This document shows positions 47,808-57,349 of a stretch of 64,000 nucleotides of DNA, piece by piece. The translations under genes were made by a program, and so were the position numbers. The notes under the pieces are model-generated. The model was not told the DNA's origin, ran no database searches, and saw only the letters and a program-made list of their open reading frames with translations. The stretch covers positions 1 to 64,000 of the forward strand of contig JAEUHY010000016.1 of NCBI GenBank assembly GCA_016795325.1. Direction: 5' to 3'. Numbering within the stretch: position 1 is the stretch's first letter; the number at the start of each line of letters is the position of its first letter. This DNA comes from Planctomycetota bacterium. Its GTDB lineage: Bacteria > Planctomycetota > UBA1135 > GCA-002686595.

Positions 47808-48764
47808 ATGCATGGATCGGGAGCCAGTTGGGCGGCGTTGGTGTTGGTCCTGCTCGCTTCCGCGGCGCAGGCCGAGGTCGGCGTGCTCGCGAGCGGGCGG
47901 CGCGTGCACGTCGACCAGCCGGCGAAGGACTCCAAGGGCGTGTGGATGGGCGCGCTCGACGGCCGGAGGCAGAGACTGGCGGCCGCGGATGTGGTCGTGC
48001 TCGTGGCTGACGACGGTGCGGAGACGCTGCTCGCGCCGACGCTGAGCGAAGTCGAGTTGACGCCGCCGGAAGTGGCGGCGCTCGCGGAGCTGGCGGATCC
48101 GAAGGTCGAGTCGGGGCCGGCGCAGGGGGAAGTGCTGGCGCTCGAGCCCAAGCGTGCAGCGCACAAGATCCTGCTCGAACTCGCCGCCGACAAGCGCAAG
48201 GAGCTGCGCTCTCGCGCGGTGGCTGCGTTGTTGCGGCTGCGCACTCTCGAGAGTTGTTCCGCCGCGGCGAAGCTCGTGCTGGACGAGAAGGACCTCAAGG
48301 TGCGGCGCGCGATGGCGGCGGCGCTGTTCTCCGCGCGAGCGCTGCTGCAACGCTGCGACCTCGGCGAGGCGTTCGACACTGGCCTGGCCGATCCCGATGC
48401 GCTGGTGCGCGTCGAATTCGCGCTGTGTGCGCCGCTCGAGAACGCCAAGGCGATCGGCGTGCTCGTCAAGGACGGGCTGCGGCACGCCGATCACCACGTG
48501 CGCGAATCAGCCGCGCTCGACTTGGGCCGCCGCGGCGACAAGTCCGGGATCGACGTGCTGCTCGCGATCCTCGCGCGAAGCAAGCCACGCGACCTGGACA
48601 CCGATCCCGAGACCGAGTTGCGCCTGCACATCGCCGAGCAGGTCGAAGTGTGCGAAGTGCTCGGCAAGCTCGGCGGCGACGCAGCCAAGGCAGCGCTCGA
48701 GAAGGCCAAGTCGAACTCACCGCACGAAGCGGTGCGAAAAGCGGCGGAGGCCGCGCTCCGCTGA
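47808..48764 (+). CDS. Exported HEAT-like repeat protein
   Basis: A 318-residue protein. A signal peptide (about 1-22, 'WAALVLVLLASAAQA') and a short beta domain (about 23-80) precede helical repeats (about 115-318). Repeats such as 'ELRSRAVAALLRLRTLESCS', 'DLKVRRAMAAALFSARALL' and 'HHVRESAALDLGRRGDKSG' fit HEAT/PBS-lyase-type alpha-alpha hairpins. The class usually binds other proteins. Convergent with the gene at 48817. Confidence 0.8.
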   Translation: MHGSGASWAALVLVLLASAAQAEVGVLASGRRVHVDQPAKDSKGVWMGALDGRRQRLAAADVVVLVADDGAETLLAPTLSEVELTPPEVAALAELADPKVESGPAQGEVLALEPKRAAHKILLELAADKRKELRSRAVAALLRLRTLESCSAAAKLVLDEKDLKVRRAMAAALFSARALLQRCDLGEAFDTGLADPDALVRVEFALCAPLENAKAIGVLVKDGLRHADHHVRESAALDLGRRGDKSGIDVLLAILARSKPRDLDTDPETELRLHIAEQVEVCEVLGKLGGDAAKAALEKAKSNSPHEAVRKAAEAALR

Positions 48765-48816
48765 GCGGGCGCTCACACGGCGTTCGCCGTGGTTCATGAA
48801 TGCGCGAACGCGCCGC

Positions 48817-49323
48817 TCAGGCGGGTTGCGCGGCGCTGCGTTGGCGCCGGCGCGCGAAGAGCACCAGCCCGGTGGCGCACAGCGCAATCCCGCCGCCGAT
48901 TGCGGCGAGCATCGGGCCCGAGTACTGCTCGTCGCTCGAGACGACGGCGAGTTCGATCGCGCCGTTCTCGATGCGCACCAGCTTCAAACGCGTTTCCACG
49001 CGCTCGATCGGCGAGGTGAGCGCGACACTCTCCGTTTCGCTCACGGGGATGTCCCCTGACGCGACCGCGAGCGACGCGACCTTCGCTCCCGCATCCGGCT
49101 GCGCGTCGCGCGGCAACGCGAAGATGCGCGTGCTGTACTTCGACGAGAAGTCGAACGGCTCGCCGGGCCGAATCTCCTGAAACCCCGAGAACCCGCGCAC
49201 CGGCTCGGCGAAGAAGCGGTGCTGCTCGAAATGCGCCGAGGCCTCCAGCACGAGCTTGTGCTGCACGGGCTTGTGGCCGGGAGCGATGAGGTCGAGCGCG
49301 AGTACGAGGGCGAAGTTCAGCAT
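48817..49323 (-). CDS. Exported protein with C-terminal TM segment
   Basis: A 168-residue protein. The N-terminal signal (about 1-14) is short. A beta-rich middle follows (about 20-130: 'QHKLVLEASAHFEQHRFF', 'SKYSTRIFALPRDAQ', 'PIERVETRLKLVRIENGAIE'), then a TM helix (about 137-158, 'MLAAIGGGIALCATGLVLFA') and RRRQR. Type I membrane topology is likely. Family unknown. It converges on the HEAT-like gene and is in the same orientation as ispG upstream. Confidence 0.7.
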   Translation of the reverse strand: MLNFALVLALDLIAPGHKPVQHKLVLEASAHFEQHRFFAEPVRGFSGFQEIRPGEPFDFSSKYSTRIFALPRDAQPDAGAKVASLAVASGDIPVSETESVALTSPIERVETRLKLVRIENGAIELAVVSSDEQYSGPMLAAIGGGIALCATGLVLFARRRQRSAAQPA

Positions 49324-49549
49324 CCCAGTTCCATGGCTAGGGCCGGCGAGAGCGCCGACCAGACGACCGAACCGGCGCCATCTTCCCGCAAGTTGCGGCG
49401 CCCGCCTTCGACGCACGGAACACTCCCTTCGCGCGCAAGCACGTCCCTCTGCAACCTTCCTCCGCCCTAAGCCTGCGATGTGGATCACCGCTTGCCCACA
49501 CCGCACGCGGTGGGTAGCGCAGCGAGTCCACAGCCGCCGGGCCGGTCGG

Positions 49550-50680
49550 CTACTTGCCCGCCGCGATCAACTGATCGAGCTCGCGCTTGAGGGCGGCGAG
49601 GATGTCGTCGTAGCTGAAGGCGCCGAGTTCGGACTCGCCACGCTTGAGGTTCACAAAGTTGGGGCCGCACCACAGGCCCAGGTCGGCGTCGTCGGTTTCG
49701 CCGGGGCCGTTCACGCGGCAGCCCATGATCGCGATGGTGAGGTCGTGGCTCTTGGCGTAGGCCGTCATCTCCTTGACCTGCGCGGCGAGCTCGATGAAGC
49801 GCACGTTCTCGACGCGCGAGCAGGAGGGGCAGGCGATGATGTTCAGGCCGTCGAAGAAGTTCGGCGGGACCGAGCGGAAGCGGCCGGCTTGGATGTCGGC
49901 GATCAGTTCGCGGCCGACGCGGATCTCCATCCCCTTGTCGTCGAAGGGCACGGTGAGCGAGACGCGCAGCGTGTCTCCGATGCCGCGCGAGAGCAGTTGT
50001 TCGAAGGCGATGCGTGTCTTGATCACGCCCTCGGGCGGCATGCCGGCTTCGGTGACGCCCAGGTGCAGCGGCACGTCGGGACGTTGCTCGGCGAAGCGGA
50101 TGTTGGCGTCGATCACCAGGCGCGGATCGGAGTCCTTGATCGAGACCACGTAGTCGTGGAAGCCGAGCTCGTCGACGATGCGGCAGTGGTCGACAGCGCA
50201 GGCGACGATCGCCGAGACGTGGTCAGCGGGAAAGCGCGCGTCGTACTCGGGCGCGATCGATCCGGCGTTGATGCCGATGCGCAGCGCGAGGTTGTGCTGG
50301 CGCGCGACGCCGACGAGGTACGCGACCTTCTCCTCGACCGGCTTGGACTTCTCGTGGTGGTGGAGGTGGCCGGGGTTGTAGCGCAGCTTGTCGACGAAGG
50401 GCGCGACCTTCTCCGCCAGCCGGTAGTTCTCCTGCAGGTCGACGGACAGCAGGCTCCTCGTCTGCGCGCGCACCTGCGCGAGCGCTTCGACGTCCGCGGC
50501 GTTGTCGACCGCGATGCGCACGAGGTCCGCGCCGGCGTCTTCGAGGATCTTCACCTGTCGCACGGTGGCCGGAATGTCGCGCGTCTGCGTCGCGGCCATG
50601 CTCTGCACCACGATCGGCGCGTCGCCGCCGACGGCCAGGTGCTTGATGAAGATCTTGCGGCTCTTGCGGGCGGGGATCAT
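49550..50680 (-). CDS. ispG: 4-hydroxy-3-methylbut-2-enyl diphosphate synthase
   Basis: A 376-residue MEP-pathway enzyme (isoprenoid synthesis). Seen are '[19 protein letters not shown]', '[20 protein letters not shown]', '[15 protein letters not shown]' and the iron-sulfur cysteines in '[15 protein letters not shown]' and '[18 protein letters not shown]'. Length matches the two-domain bacterial form. ATG 50680. Divergent from the EEP gene at 50828, with a 148-bp intergenic space holding both promoters. Confidence 0.95.
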   Translation of the reverse strand: MIPARKSRKIFIKHLAVGGDAPIVVQSMAATQTRDIPATVRQVKILEDAGADLVRIAVDNAADVEALAQVRAQTRSLLSVDLQENYRLAEKVAPFVDKLRYNPGHLHHHEKSKPVEEKVAYLVGVARQHNLALRIGINAGSIAPEYDARFPADHVSAIVACAVDHCRIVDELGFHDYVVSIKDSDPRLVIDANIRFAEQRPDVPLHLGVTEAGMPPEGVIKTRIAFEQLLSRGIGDTLRVSLTVPFDDKGMEIRVGRELIADIQAGRFRSVPPNFFDGLNIIACPSCSRVENVRFIELAAQVKEMTAYAKSHDLTIAIMGCRVNGPGETDDADLGLWCGPNFVNLKRGESELGAFSYDDILAALKRELDQLIAAGK

Positions 50681-50827
50681 GGAGGGGCGAGATCTTAGGC
50701 GCGCGCGGCGGGGCCCGCCAATTCGCCGCGCAAACGCTGTTCGCTCCGCCTTTGGGACCGTGCGCTCCAAGATCAGCCCAAGTCGGTCGAACGCCGCGCC
50801 GATGAGGCACACTCTCGAAAGAACTGC

Positions 50828-51883
50828 ATGCAGGAGCTGGTCCAATCGAGCGCGACGAGGCGTCCGTCCCGCTGGCGCCGCGCTTTCGCGTGGTCGCTCG
50901 CCCTGGCGATCGCCGGGCTCAGCGCGACGCTTTTCTCCGCGCGGCTGTGGTGGCTCGGCGAACTCGCCGTGAATTTCGAGTTCCACGTCGGCGTGTTCGC
51001 AGCGGCGGTCGCACTCTCGCTCCTCCTGCTGCGCGCACGTTGGCTCGCCGCTGCAACCGCGTTGCTCGCCGTCGTGCACTTGACGCCGGACGCGTGGCTC
51101 CTGGCGCCGGCGTCACACGCCGGCGAAGTTCGCACGGGTTCGACGGTGCGCGTGCTCAGCGCCAACCTGCTCCAGCCCAACACGCACTACGACGAGATCG
51201 CCGCGGCGCTGCGCGCGAGCGACGCCGACGTGATCGGAGTGCTTGAGCTCTCCGGTCCCATGCGTGAGGTGCTCGAACGCGAGCTCGTTGAGTGGCCGCA
51301 CCGGGTGGGGGCCACACCGTCGGAGAGCTCGCTCAAGCGCTCCGTTTGGACGACCGCACTGTTTTCGAAGTTCCCGCTGAGCGACGTGCGTTTCGTGCAA
51401 CTGTTCGACTGCTACGCGCCGCTCATCGAAGCACGCGTGGCGAGCGGGGCAGATTCGCTCCTGGTGCGCCTTGTGCACTTGCCGCGGCCGGGGTCGGGCG
51501 AGCGCGTGGATGCGCGCAATGCGGCGCTCCAACAGCTCGCCCAGCAGTTCGAGTGGGGGCCGCACACGCTGCTCATCGGCGACCTCAACACCACTTCGAG
51601 TTCGCCCCACTTCGCGGCGCTCTTGCAGCGCACCGGCTTGTCGGATTCGCGCCAGGGTTTCGGGCGGCAGCCGAGCTGGTGGCTGCGGCCCAAGCCGATC
51701 GTTCGGCGCGCCGGGGCGCCCGACTGGCTCGCGAGCCTGGTCAACGTGCGCCTGGGGATCGCGATCGACCACGCGCTGACCGGGCCGGGGCTTCGAACGG
51801 CCGCCCGGGAGGTGATCGAGCTCCCCTTTTCCGACCACGGCGGCGTGCTCGCCGATTTCTCATTCCTGGGTCCGGCGCGCTGA
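50828..51883 (+). CDS. Endonuclease/exonuclease/phosphatase-family membrane protein
   Basis: A 351-residue protein. An N-terminal membrane part (about 18-85) has two to three TM helices ('[17 protein letters not shown]', '[21 protein letters not shown]'). It is followed by an EEP domain (about 105-350) with '[18 protein letters not shown]', '[10 protein letters not shown]', '[15 protein letters not shown]' and '[13 protein letters not shown]'. These are the catalytic Asn, Glu, Asp-Asn and Asp-His positions. Substrate unknown: phosphodiester or phospholipid head groups are typical. Confidence 0.85.
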   Translation: MQELVQSSATRRPSRWRRAFAWSLALAIAGLSATLFSARLWWLGELAVNFEFHVGVFAAAVALSLLLLRARWLAAATALLAVVHLTPDAWLLAPASHAGEVRTGSTVRVLSANLLQPNTHYDEIAAALRASDADVIGVLELSGPMREVLERELVEWPHRVGATPSESSLKRSVWTTALFSKFPLSDVRFVQLFDCYAPLIEARVASGADSLLVRLVHLPRPGSGERVDARNAALQQLAQQFEWGPHTLLIGDLNTTSSSPHFAALLQRTGLSDSRQGFGRQPSWWLRPKPIVRRAGAPDWLASLVNVRLGIAIDHALTGPGLRTAAREVIELPFSDHGGVLADFSFLGPAR

Positions 51884-52104
51884 GCCCCAAGCCACGGGGG
51901 CCGAAGCGCGCGAGGTCCCCAACCGGTTGGGGTGCTCGGCGATCCGCAAGAAGCTCTCGAAAATCCTGCCCCGCTTTGCCCCCCGGCAGCGGACTTGGGG
52001 CCGGAGAAGACCTCGAAAGTTCCAGGGCCTGCGGACCCGGGTGGTCCAACCCCTCGCGACTCCCGTGCGGTCCCACTACCCCTCGGCTCTGGACTCTTCA
52101 CCTA
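51884..52104 (+). other. Structured non-coding stretch before a strong terminator
   Basis: About 220 bp after the EEP gene with no reading frame of merit but with local pairing: the palindrome CCCCAACCGGTTGGGG near 51914-51929, GGACC-CGGGT-GGTCC near 52032-52046. It ends directly at the terminator 52105-52136. It is either the 3' UTR of the EEP gene or a separate small RNA; I see no match to 6S, SRP, tmRNA or RNase P RNA. Confidence 0.4.
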
Positions 52105-52136
52105 GGCGGCCCCGTCCTGACGGGGCCGCCTTTTTT
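52105..52136 (+). terminator. Rho-independent terminator
   Basis: Perfect 11-bp stem GGCGGCCCCGT (52105-52115) / ACGGGGCCGCC (52120-52130), loop CCTG, followed by TTTTTT (52131-52136). The clearest intrinsic terminator in the window. Confidence 0.95.
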
Positions 52137-52148
52137 CTTGCCGCGGTG

Positions 52149-52264
52149 GCGTTGGCGGTACGGCGCCAGGACCAGATCCGCCACCTGCGCGCGGAACCGG
52201 CCGTAGCGCCGTACAGATCGGCGCGCCGATGCCGGATCTGATCGTGGCGCCGTACCACCAACGC
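52149..52264. repeat. Paired REP-like element (BIME-type)
   Basis: Two inverted 34-35-bp arms, left starting GCGTTGGCGGTACGGCGCCA (52149) and right ending TGGCGCCGTACCACCAACGC (52264), match at about 31 of 35 positions. Between them lies an inner palindromic GATCGGCGCGCCGATG and a partial third core GTAGCGCCGTAC. Single cores occur at 42909-42927 and 43590-43612. Confidence 0.7.
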
Positions 52265-52291
52265 GCGCAGATCGAGCGTTAGCGTTTGTGC

Positions 52292-53557
52292 ATGCGAGCG
52301 CACACCCTGGTGATCGGCGGCGGCGTGATGGGCCTGTCCATCGCAGCGGAACTCGCGGCGCGACTCGACCCGCTCGAAGCGCCGGTCGTGCTGTTCGAGC
52401 GGCGCGAGTTCGGCGCCGGATCCTCCGGTCGCTCGGGAGCGATCCTGCGCGCCTTCTACAGCGACCGCGAGTTGATCGGCATGGCGCGCGACAGCTTGCG
52501 CGCGTACGCGAGCTTCGCGACACGCACCGGCCGCACGATCGGCTTCACGCGCTGCGGCGTGCTTTCGATCGGCGCACCGGGAGCGCAGGCGGTGCTAATC
52601 GAACGCAACGTCGCGGCGATGCGCGAATGCGGCGTCGAGGTCGAACGCATCGACGCCGCGCGGCTGCGCGAACTGGTCCCGGGCATCGACGTGGCGCCGG
52701 ACACGATCGCGGCCTTCGAGCCGGGCGGCGGCTTCGTCGACCCGCAGCGCACGTGCCAGGCGTTCGCGGCCCTCGCACGCAGCCGCGGCGCGACGTTGCG
52801 CGAAGGCGCTCGGGTCGTGCGCTGGTTCGTCGAGCACGGCCGCGCGGTCGCCGTCGAAGTGGAATGCGCCGGCGCGTTGCAACGCGTGGAGTTCCAGCGT
52901 GCGGTGGTCGCCGCTGGCCCGTGGACACGCGCGTTGCTCGAGCTGCTCGGCGTGCGCCTGCCGCTGCGCGCCGTGCGCCCCGAACAACACTTCGTCGCCA
53001 TGCCAGCTCCGCCGAGCGGCGCGGCGTCGTTCGAGCGCGAGTCGCCCGAAGAGTGGCTCGACGCGCGTTTCGCTCCGCCGCGCGAGCCGCGCGCCGCACA
53101 TCCCGTGTTGCTCGATCTCGAGCGCGGCTTCTACACACGTTGCGAGCCGGTCCGCGGCCGCACGCGCATCGGGGCGCTCGACTACGAGCGCGACGTCGAA
53201 CTCGCAGATCCTGATGCGCTCGATGAACGTGTGAGTGCGGACTTTTCCGCATGGGCGCGCGAGCGCTTGTGTTCGCGCCTGCCGGCCTATAGCGAAACTT
53301 CGGATGTGGACGCGCAAGCCGCGTGGTACACGCTCACTCCGGATTCGCAGGCCTTGATCGGGCCGTGTCCGGGCGCGCACAACGTGTTTGTAGCGAGCGG
53401 CTTTTCGGGGCACGGCTTCAAGCTCGCGCCTTCGATCGGAGAAGGCGTGGCGCAACTCATGCTGGGCGAGGCTGTGGGGGCCTTCGATCCGCACTTCTTC
53501 GCACCCGAGCGTTTCGAGCAGCGTCGCGCACGCTCGGGCGGCGCGTTCGGGCTTTGA
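52292..53557 (+). CDS. FAD-dependent oxidoreductase (DAO family)
   Basis: A 421-residue protein from ATG 52292. The FAD-binding Rossmann motif GGGVMGLSIA is near the N-terminus. It is followed by 'VVLFERREFGAGSSGRSGAI' (ribose-binding Glu; DAO-type GSSGRSG), 'GARVVRWFVEHG' and 'VVAAGPWTRALLELLG'. The C-terminal 'FVASGFSGHGFKLAPSIGEG' is typical of sarcosine-, glycine- or proline-type amine oxidases. The substrate cannot be read off. The gene stands alone after the REP element; a histidine kinase gene follows. Confidence 0.88.
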   Translation: MRAHTLVIGGGVMGLSIAAELAARLDPLEAPVVLFERREFGAGSSGRSGAILRAFYSDRELIGMARDSLRAYASFATRTGRTIGFTRCGVLSIGAPGAQAVLIERNVAAMRECGVEVERIDAARLRELVPGIDVAPDTIAAFEPGGGFVDPQRTCQAFAALARSRGATLREGARVVRWFVEHGRAVAVEVECAGALQRVEFQRAVVAAGPWTRALLELLGVRLPLRAVRPEQHFVAMPAPPSGAASFERESPEEWLDARFAPPREPRAAHPVLLDLERGFYTRCEPVRGRTRIGALDYERDVELADPDALDERVSADFSAWARERLCSRLPAYSETSDVDAQAAWYTLTPDSQALIGPCPGAHNVFVASGFSGHGFKLAPSIGEGVAQLMLGEAVGAFDPHFFAPERFEQRRARSGGAFGL

Positions 53558-53660
53558 CGGGTCGCGGCGCCTTCGGCGAGCGACTCATGGCGTCGAGCCG
53601 CGCCGTGCTGCAACATTGCGCACTTCGCTCGCTTCCGCGTTCTGGCAGCAGGAGTTCCCC

Positions 53661-56042
53661 ATGCCGCACACGCAGTCTCTCTCGCCGTTGCTCGCCGTTT
53701 CGCCAGGGCCGCTCGCTAGCGCCGACTCGCGCTTCGAGTCCCTCGTGGAATCCATCGATGGCGTGTTCTTCGAGTTCGACGCCGAGTCCAACTGCTTCAC
53801 CTACGTCAGTCGCCGGGCGCAGGCGCTGCTGGGATATTCGCTGAAGGACTGGCTGAAGCCCAACTTTTGGATCGAGCGTCTCCATCCGGACGATGCGCAA
53901 CGCACCATCACTACCTGCAAAGCGCTGACCGACGCGGCGGTGGATCACGTTCTCGACTACCGGCTCGTCGGTGCGGACGGTCGTGTGGTCTGGGTGCACG
54001 ACATCGTCAGCGTGCAGCCGCGCGTGGGCCGCTGTCCGCTCTTGAGCGGCGTGATGTTCGATGTGACGCGCGAACGCGAGCAGGAGCGCCTGATCGAGCA
54101 GCTCTCGCAGTCCGCACTGCAGCGCACGGGCGACGACTTCTTCCTCGCGCTCACGCGGCAACTGGCTCAACTGCTCGGTGCTGAGCTTGTGTTGGTCGGC
54201 GAGGTGGTCAACAACGGCGCGCACATCCGCACGCTCGCCGCGCACCGCGCCGGGGCGCACATCCCGCCGCTGGTTTACGAGGTGGACGGAAGTGCGTGCG
54301 CCGAAGCGATCGAGAAGGGCTGGCTGGTCGCGGACGGAGATCTGCAGGCGCGCTTTGGCCAGCACCCCGTGGTGGCTCAATTGGCGCTCGACAGTCTGGT
54401 GAGCACGGCGATCTGTTCGCCGCGTGGCGAACGCACTGGAGTGCTCGCCGTTGGTTTTCCTGGTCGGGTGAGCAATCCCGAGCGTTTTCTGAGGCCGCTG
54501 CACATCTTCGCCGCGCGCGCGGGCGCAGAGCTCGAACGTGTGCGCGCCGAACGTGAGGCGCGCGCCAGTGAGCAACGTGTTCGCGAGTTGATCGATGCGT
54601 TGCCAGACAAGGTGTTCCTGTTCGACCGCGAAGGGCGTTTCCTCCTGGCGCACGTGCCTTCGAACCTCGCACCGCTGGTCCCCGTCGACTCCTTGATCGG
54701 ACGCCGCCTGGACCAGGTCCTCCCGCCTGCGGTTGCGGCCGAGTTCATGCGCGAACTCGGCCAGGTTTTCGGAACTGGCGCGACGCGTCAGTTCGAGCGC
54801 GAGCTCGACTTCGGCGCCGAACGTCGCGTCTACGAATTTCGCTTTGTCCCGTTCGGACCCGAGCGCGCGATCCAGCTGTGTCGCGACATCACCGACCAGC
54901 GCCGGCTGGAGCAGCAACTGCTGCAGTCGCAAAAGCTCGAGAGCTTGGGTCGACTCGCTGGAGGCGTAGCGCACGACTTCAACAATCTGCTGACGGGCAT
55001 CTTGAGTTATGCGGAGCTCGCCCTGCACCATTCGGGGGACGAAGCGCACGTGCGCAGCGCCTTGGCGAACATCGGCAAGGCCGGCGACGCCGCCGCGCAG
55101 CTGACCCAGCAGCTGCTCACCTTCGCGCGCCGGCAGTCCAACGCGCCGCGCGTGCTCGCTGCGAGCGATTTCGTGCGCGAGCAAGAGGCTTTTTTGCGGC
55201 GTGTGCTCGGCGAACACGTGCGTCTGGCGGTCACCGTCGACGGCCGCCACGGCCGGGTCCGCATCGATCCTGTGCAACTGCAGCAGGTGCTGCTCAACCT
55301 TTCGATCAATGCGCGCGACGCGCTGCACGACAATGGGGGGATCTGGATCGAGGTCGCGAACGCCCGGCTCGACGTGGGGCTCGAAGAAGGATGCGCACCC
55401 GGCGAGTACGTGCGCATCTCGGTGATCGACGACGGCGAGGGGATGAGCGACGCGACGCGCGAGCACCTCTTCGAGCCGTTCTTCACGACGAAGGATCTCG
55501 GGCGCGGGACCGGGATGGGGCTGGCCACGTGCTATGGAATCGTGCGCCAGTGCGGCGGCATGATCCGGGTCGAGTCCGAATTGGGCCGCGGTAGCCGCGT
55601 CGACGTGTTCCTGCCGGCTGTGGATGTGCCTGCGACGTACGATCCGATCGCGCCGCAGGCGTCGCTGTGCGGGTCGGAGGAAGTGCTGCTCGTCGAAGAC
55701 CGCGAGCTGGTGCGCGACGCGTTGAGGGACAGCCTGGGCGAGCTGGGTTACCGCGTCACGGCGGTCGCGGACGCCGAGCATGCGCTGCAGCTTTTCGAGG
55801 GCGCATCCAAGCGCTTCAGCGCCTTGGTGAGCGATGTCGTGCTTCCGCGCATGCGCGGCGATGCCTTGGCCGAGCGGCTGTGCGGGCTCGAGCCGCAACT
55901 GGGCGTCGTGCTGATGACGGGCTATTCCGAAGCCACTCCCGACGGACAGCCGTGGTCCGCGCGCGTGCGGACGCTGCGCAAACCGGTGACCGCCACGGTG
56001 GTCGCCGCGGCGGTGCGGGAAGTGCTCGCGGTCAGGCTGTGA
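53661..56042 (+). CDS. Hybrid sensor histidine kinase (PAS-GAF-PAS-HisKA-HATPase-REC)
   Basis: A 793-residue protein. ATG 53661 has AGGAG six nt upstream; a TTG at 53616 is weaker. PAS1 (about 25-140; 'FFEFDAESNCFTYVSRRAQA'), a GAF-like domain (about 155-300), PAS2 (about 310-420) and HisKA (about 430-495) occur in order. The H-box is 'GGVAHDFNNLLTGILS'. HATPase_c (about 535-650) has N-box 'LNLSINARDAL', 'DDGEGMSD' and 'GTGMGLATCYGIV', and a receiver domain (about 670-790) follows. The receiver keeps acidic 'LLVEDRE', phospho-acceptor Asp in 'LVSDVVLPRM' and Lys in 'TLRKPV'. No TM helix, so it senses a cytosolic signal. Convergent with the flagellar operon, overlapping fliN by 11 bp. Confidence 0.9.
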   Translation: MPHTQSLSPLLAVSPGPLASADSRFESLVESIDGVFFEFDAESNCFTYVSRRAQALLGYSLKDWLKPNFWIERLHPDDAQRTITTCKALTDAAVDHVLDYRLVGADGRVVWVHDIVSVQPRVGRCPLLSGVMFDVTREREQERLIEQLSQSALQRTGDDFFLALTRQLAQLLGAELVLVGEVVNNGAHIRTLAAHRAGAHIPPLVYEVDGSACAEAIEKGWLVADGDLQARFGQHPVVAQLALDSLVSTAICSPRGERTGVLAVGFPGRVSNPERFLRPLHIFAARAGAELERVRAEREARASEQRVRELIDALPDKVFLFDREGRFLLAHVPSNLAPLVPVDSLIGRRLDQVLPPAVAAEFMRELGQVFGTGATRQFERELDFGAERRVYEFRFVPFGPERAIQLCRDITDQRRLEQQLLQSQKLESLGRLAGGVAHDFNNLLTGILSYAELALHHSGDEAHVRSALANIGKAGDAAAQLTQQLLTFARRQSNAPRVLAASDFVREQEAFLRRVLGEHVRLAVTVDGRHGRVRIDPVQLQQVLLNLSINARDALHDNGGIWIEVANARLDVGLEEGCAPGEYVRISVIDDGEGMSDATREHLFEPFFTTKDLGRGTGMGLATCYGIVRQCGGMIRVESELGRGSRVDVFLPAVDVPATYDPIAPQASLCGSEEVLLVEDRELVRDALRDSLGELGYRVTAVADAEHALQLFEGASKRFSALVSDVVLPRMRGDALAERLCGLEPQLGVVLMTGYSEATPDGQPWSARVRTLRKPVTATVVAAAVREVLAVRL

Positions 56043-56376
56043 CGATGCTCGTGATGCGCACGCCGTAGCGCTCGTCGATCGTGACGACCTCGGCGCGCGC
56101 CACGATCTTGCCGTTGACCAGCACGTCGGCGGGCTCGTGTGCTTCGCGGTCGAGGGTGACCAGCGAACCCGGACCGAGCTTGACCAGCTCGCCGAGCGTG
56201 AGTTGCGTGCGGCCGACCTCGATCGTGACCTCGACGGGCACGTCGACCAGGTTGGCGAGCCCCACGGCGTCGCCGCTGGCCTTGCCGGCGCTCAGTTCGT
56301 CGAGTTTGCTCTGCTGAACGAGCACGGCTTGGGTGGCGGCGTCGATGGCGGCCTCGGCGGAGTTCTTGTCGCTCAT
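56032..56376 (-). CDS. fliN: Flagellar motor switch protein FliN
   Basis: A 114-residue protein. The C-terminal SpoA/surface-presentation domain (about 40-112) shows 'LVDVPVEVTIEVGRTQLTLG', 'ELVKLGPGSLVTLDREAHEP' and 'DVLVNGKIVARAEVVTIDER'. This is standard for FliN, part of the C-ring with FliM and FliG. Last gene of the minus-strand flagellar operon; its end overlaps by 11 bp the end of the histidine kinase gene on the other strand. Confidence 0.93.
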   Translation of the reverse strand: MSDKNSAEAAIDAATQAVLVQQSKLDELSAGKASGDAVGLANLVDVPVEVTIEVGRTQLTLGELVKLGPGSLVTLDREAHEPADVLVNGKIVARAEVVTIDERYGVRITSIVTA

Positions 56377-56403
56377 GTTGAGTGTCTCTCGTGCGGCGGC
56401 GCC

Positions 56404-57327
56404 TCACGCGCCGGGCAGTGGGCGTTGGATGGACTCGATGCGCACGGCGAGGTTGCCGCGCGACTGGCCGAGCTGGGCGCGCATGCAGGCGCGTTGTTCG
56501 ACGCTGACGATCAGGCTGTCGCCGAGCTCGCAGTCGAGCGGGATGACGTCCCCGGGCTCGAGGGCCAGCAGTTGCGCGAGCGGGACTTGCGCGCTGCCGA
56601 GCACCACGCGCAGTTCGACGGGAATCGCGCCCAGATGCTGCGGCAACGGCGCCTGCGGAGCGAGCTTCGCCGGCGTGCGCGCAGTCGGAGTGATTCCGGG
56701 AAGGTAGAGTTGCCACTGGCTCTCGCTGCCGAGTGTTTGGACGCCGATGACCACGCGAACGCGCTGCGCTTCCGCGCGCTCGCCGCCTTGGCGCCACGAA
56801 CCGAAGCTCTCGACGTCCTGGGCGACGTTCAGCGTGGAAGCCTCGAGCGCGACCGACGCCGCGAGTTTCTTCGTCGCGCCGCCGAGCAGCCGCAGCAGCG
56901 TCGATTGTTCGACGGGCGAGAGACGTCGCGGTTGGTTCTCGCCCGGCGCTGCGGCGCCGAGCGCCACTTCGAGCGCGTCGATCGGCGCCTTGCCGGTCCA
57001 AGTGAGCCAGCCTGGTTGTTTGGCGACTTCGAAACGCAGCGCAGCGAACGGGAGCTGTTGTGCGGAGGCAAGTCCCTCGGCGCTCACCTCCGATGCGTCC
57101 ACGAGTTCGAGCTTCACAGACGAACGCAGCGGCGCTGCAAGGTCACGCTCGACGTCCTTGAGCGCCTTGCGCAGTCGATCACGCACGCTCTCGAGGTCGC
57201 CCGCCGAGAGGCGCAGTGGCTGGTCGAATTGACGCGGGGCGACGCTGGCGGACTTCGCCGCCGCGTTCGCTCCAGGCAGCGCAGCCGCAAGGGCCGCTGC
57301 TTCTTCCGCGCTCAGGTTGCTGCTCAC
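56404..57327 (-). CDS. fliM: Flagellar motor switch protein FliM
   Basis: A 307-residue protein. A degenerate N-terminal CheY-binding-like peptide (LSAEEAAALAAAL; the usual form is LSQ-EIDALL) precedes a middle domain (about 45-220) and a C-terminal SpoA domain (about 235-305; 'IPVELRVVLGSAQVPLAQLL', 'LEPGDVIPLDCELGDSLIV'). The degenerate N-terminus and the middle domain without a clear GGxG motif suggest altered CheY docking. Directly upstream of fliN and downstream of fliL, as expected. Confidence 0.85.
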   Translation of the reverse strand: MSSNLSAEEAAALAAALPGANAAAKSASVAPRQFDQPLRLSAGDLESVRDRLRKALKDVERDLAAPLRSSVKLELVDASEVSAEGLASAQQLPFAALRFEVAKQPGWLTWTGKAPIDALEVALGAAAPGENQPRRLSPVEQSTLLRLLGGATKKLAASVALEASTLNVAQDVESFGSWRQGGERAEAQRVRVVIGVQTLGSESQWQLYLPGITPTARTPAKLAPQAPLPQHLGAIPVELRVVLGSAQVPLAQLLALEPGDVIPLDCELGDSLIVSVEQRACMRAQLGQSRGNLAVRIESIQRPLPGA

Positions 57328-57349
57328 GATGAGTTCGCTCAGGCACGAA

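Noticed and set aside
53457..55898. 813-codon minus-strand frame opposite the histidine kinase
   Set aside because: All recognised domains are on the plus strand; the antisense product has no family features.
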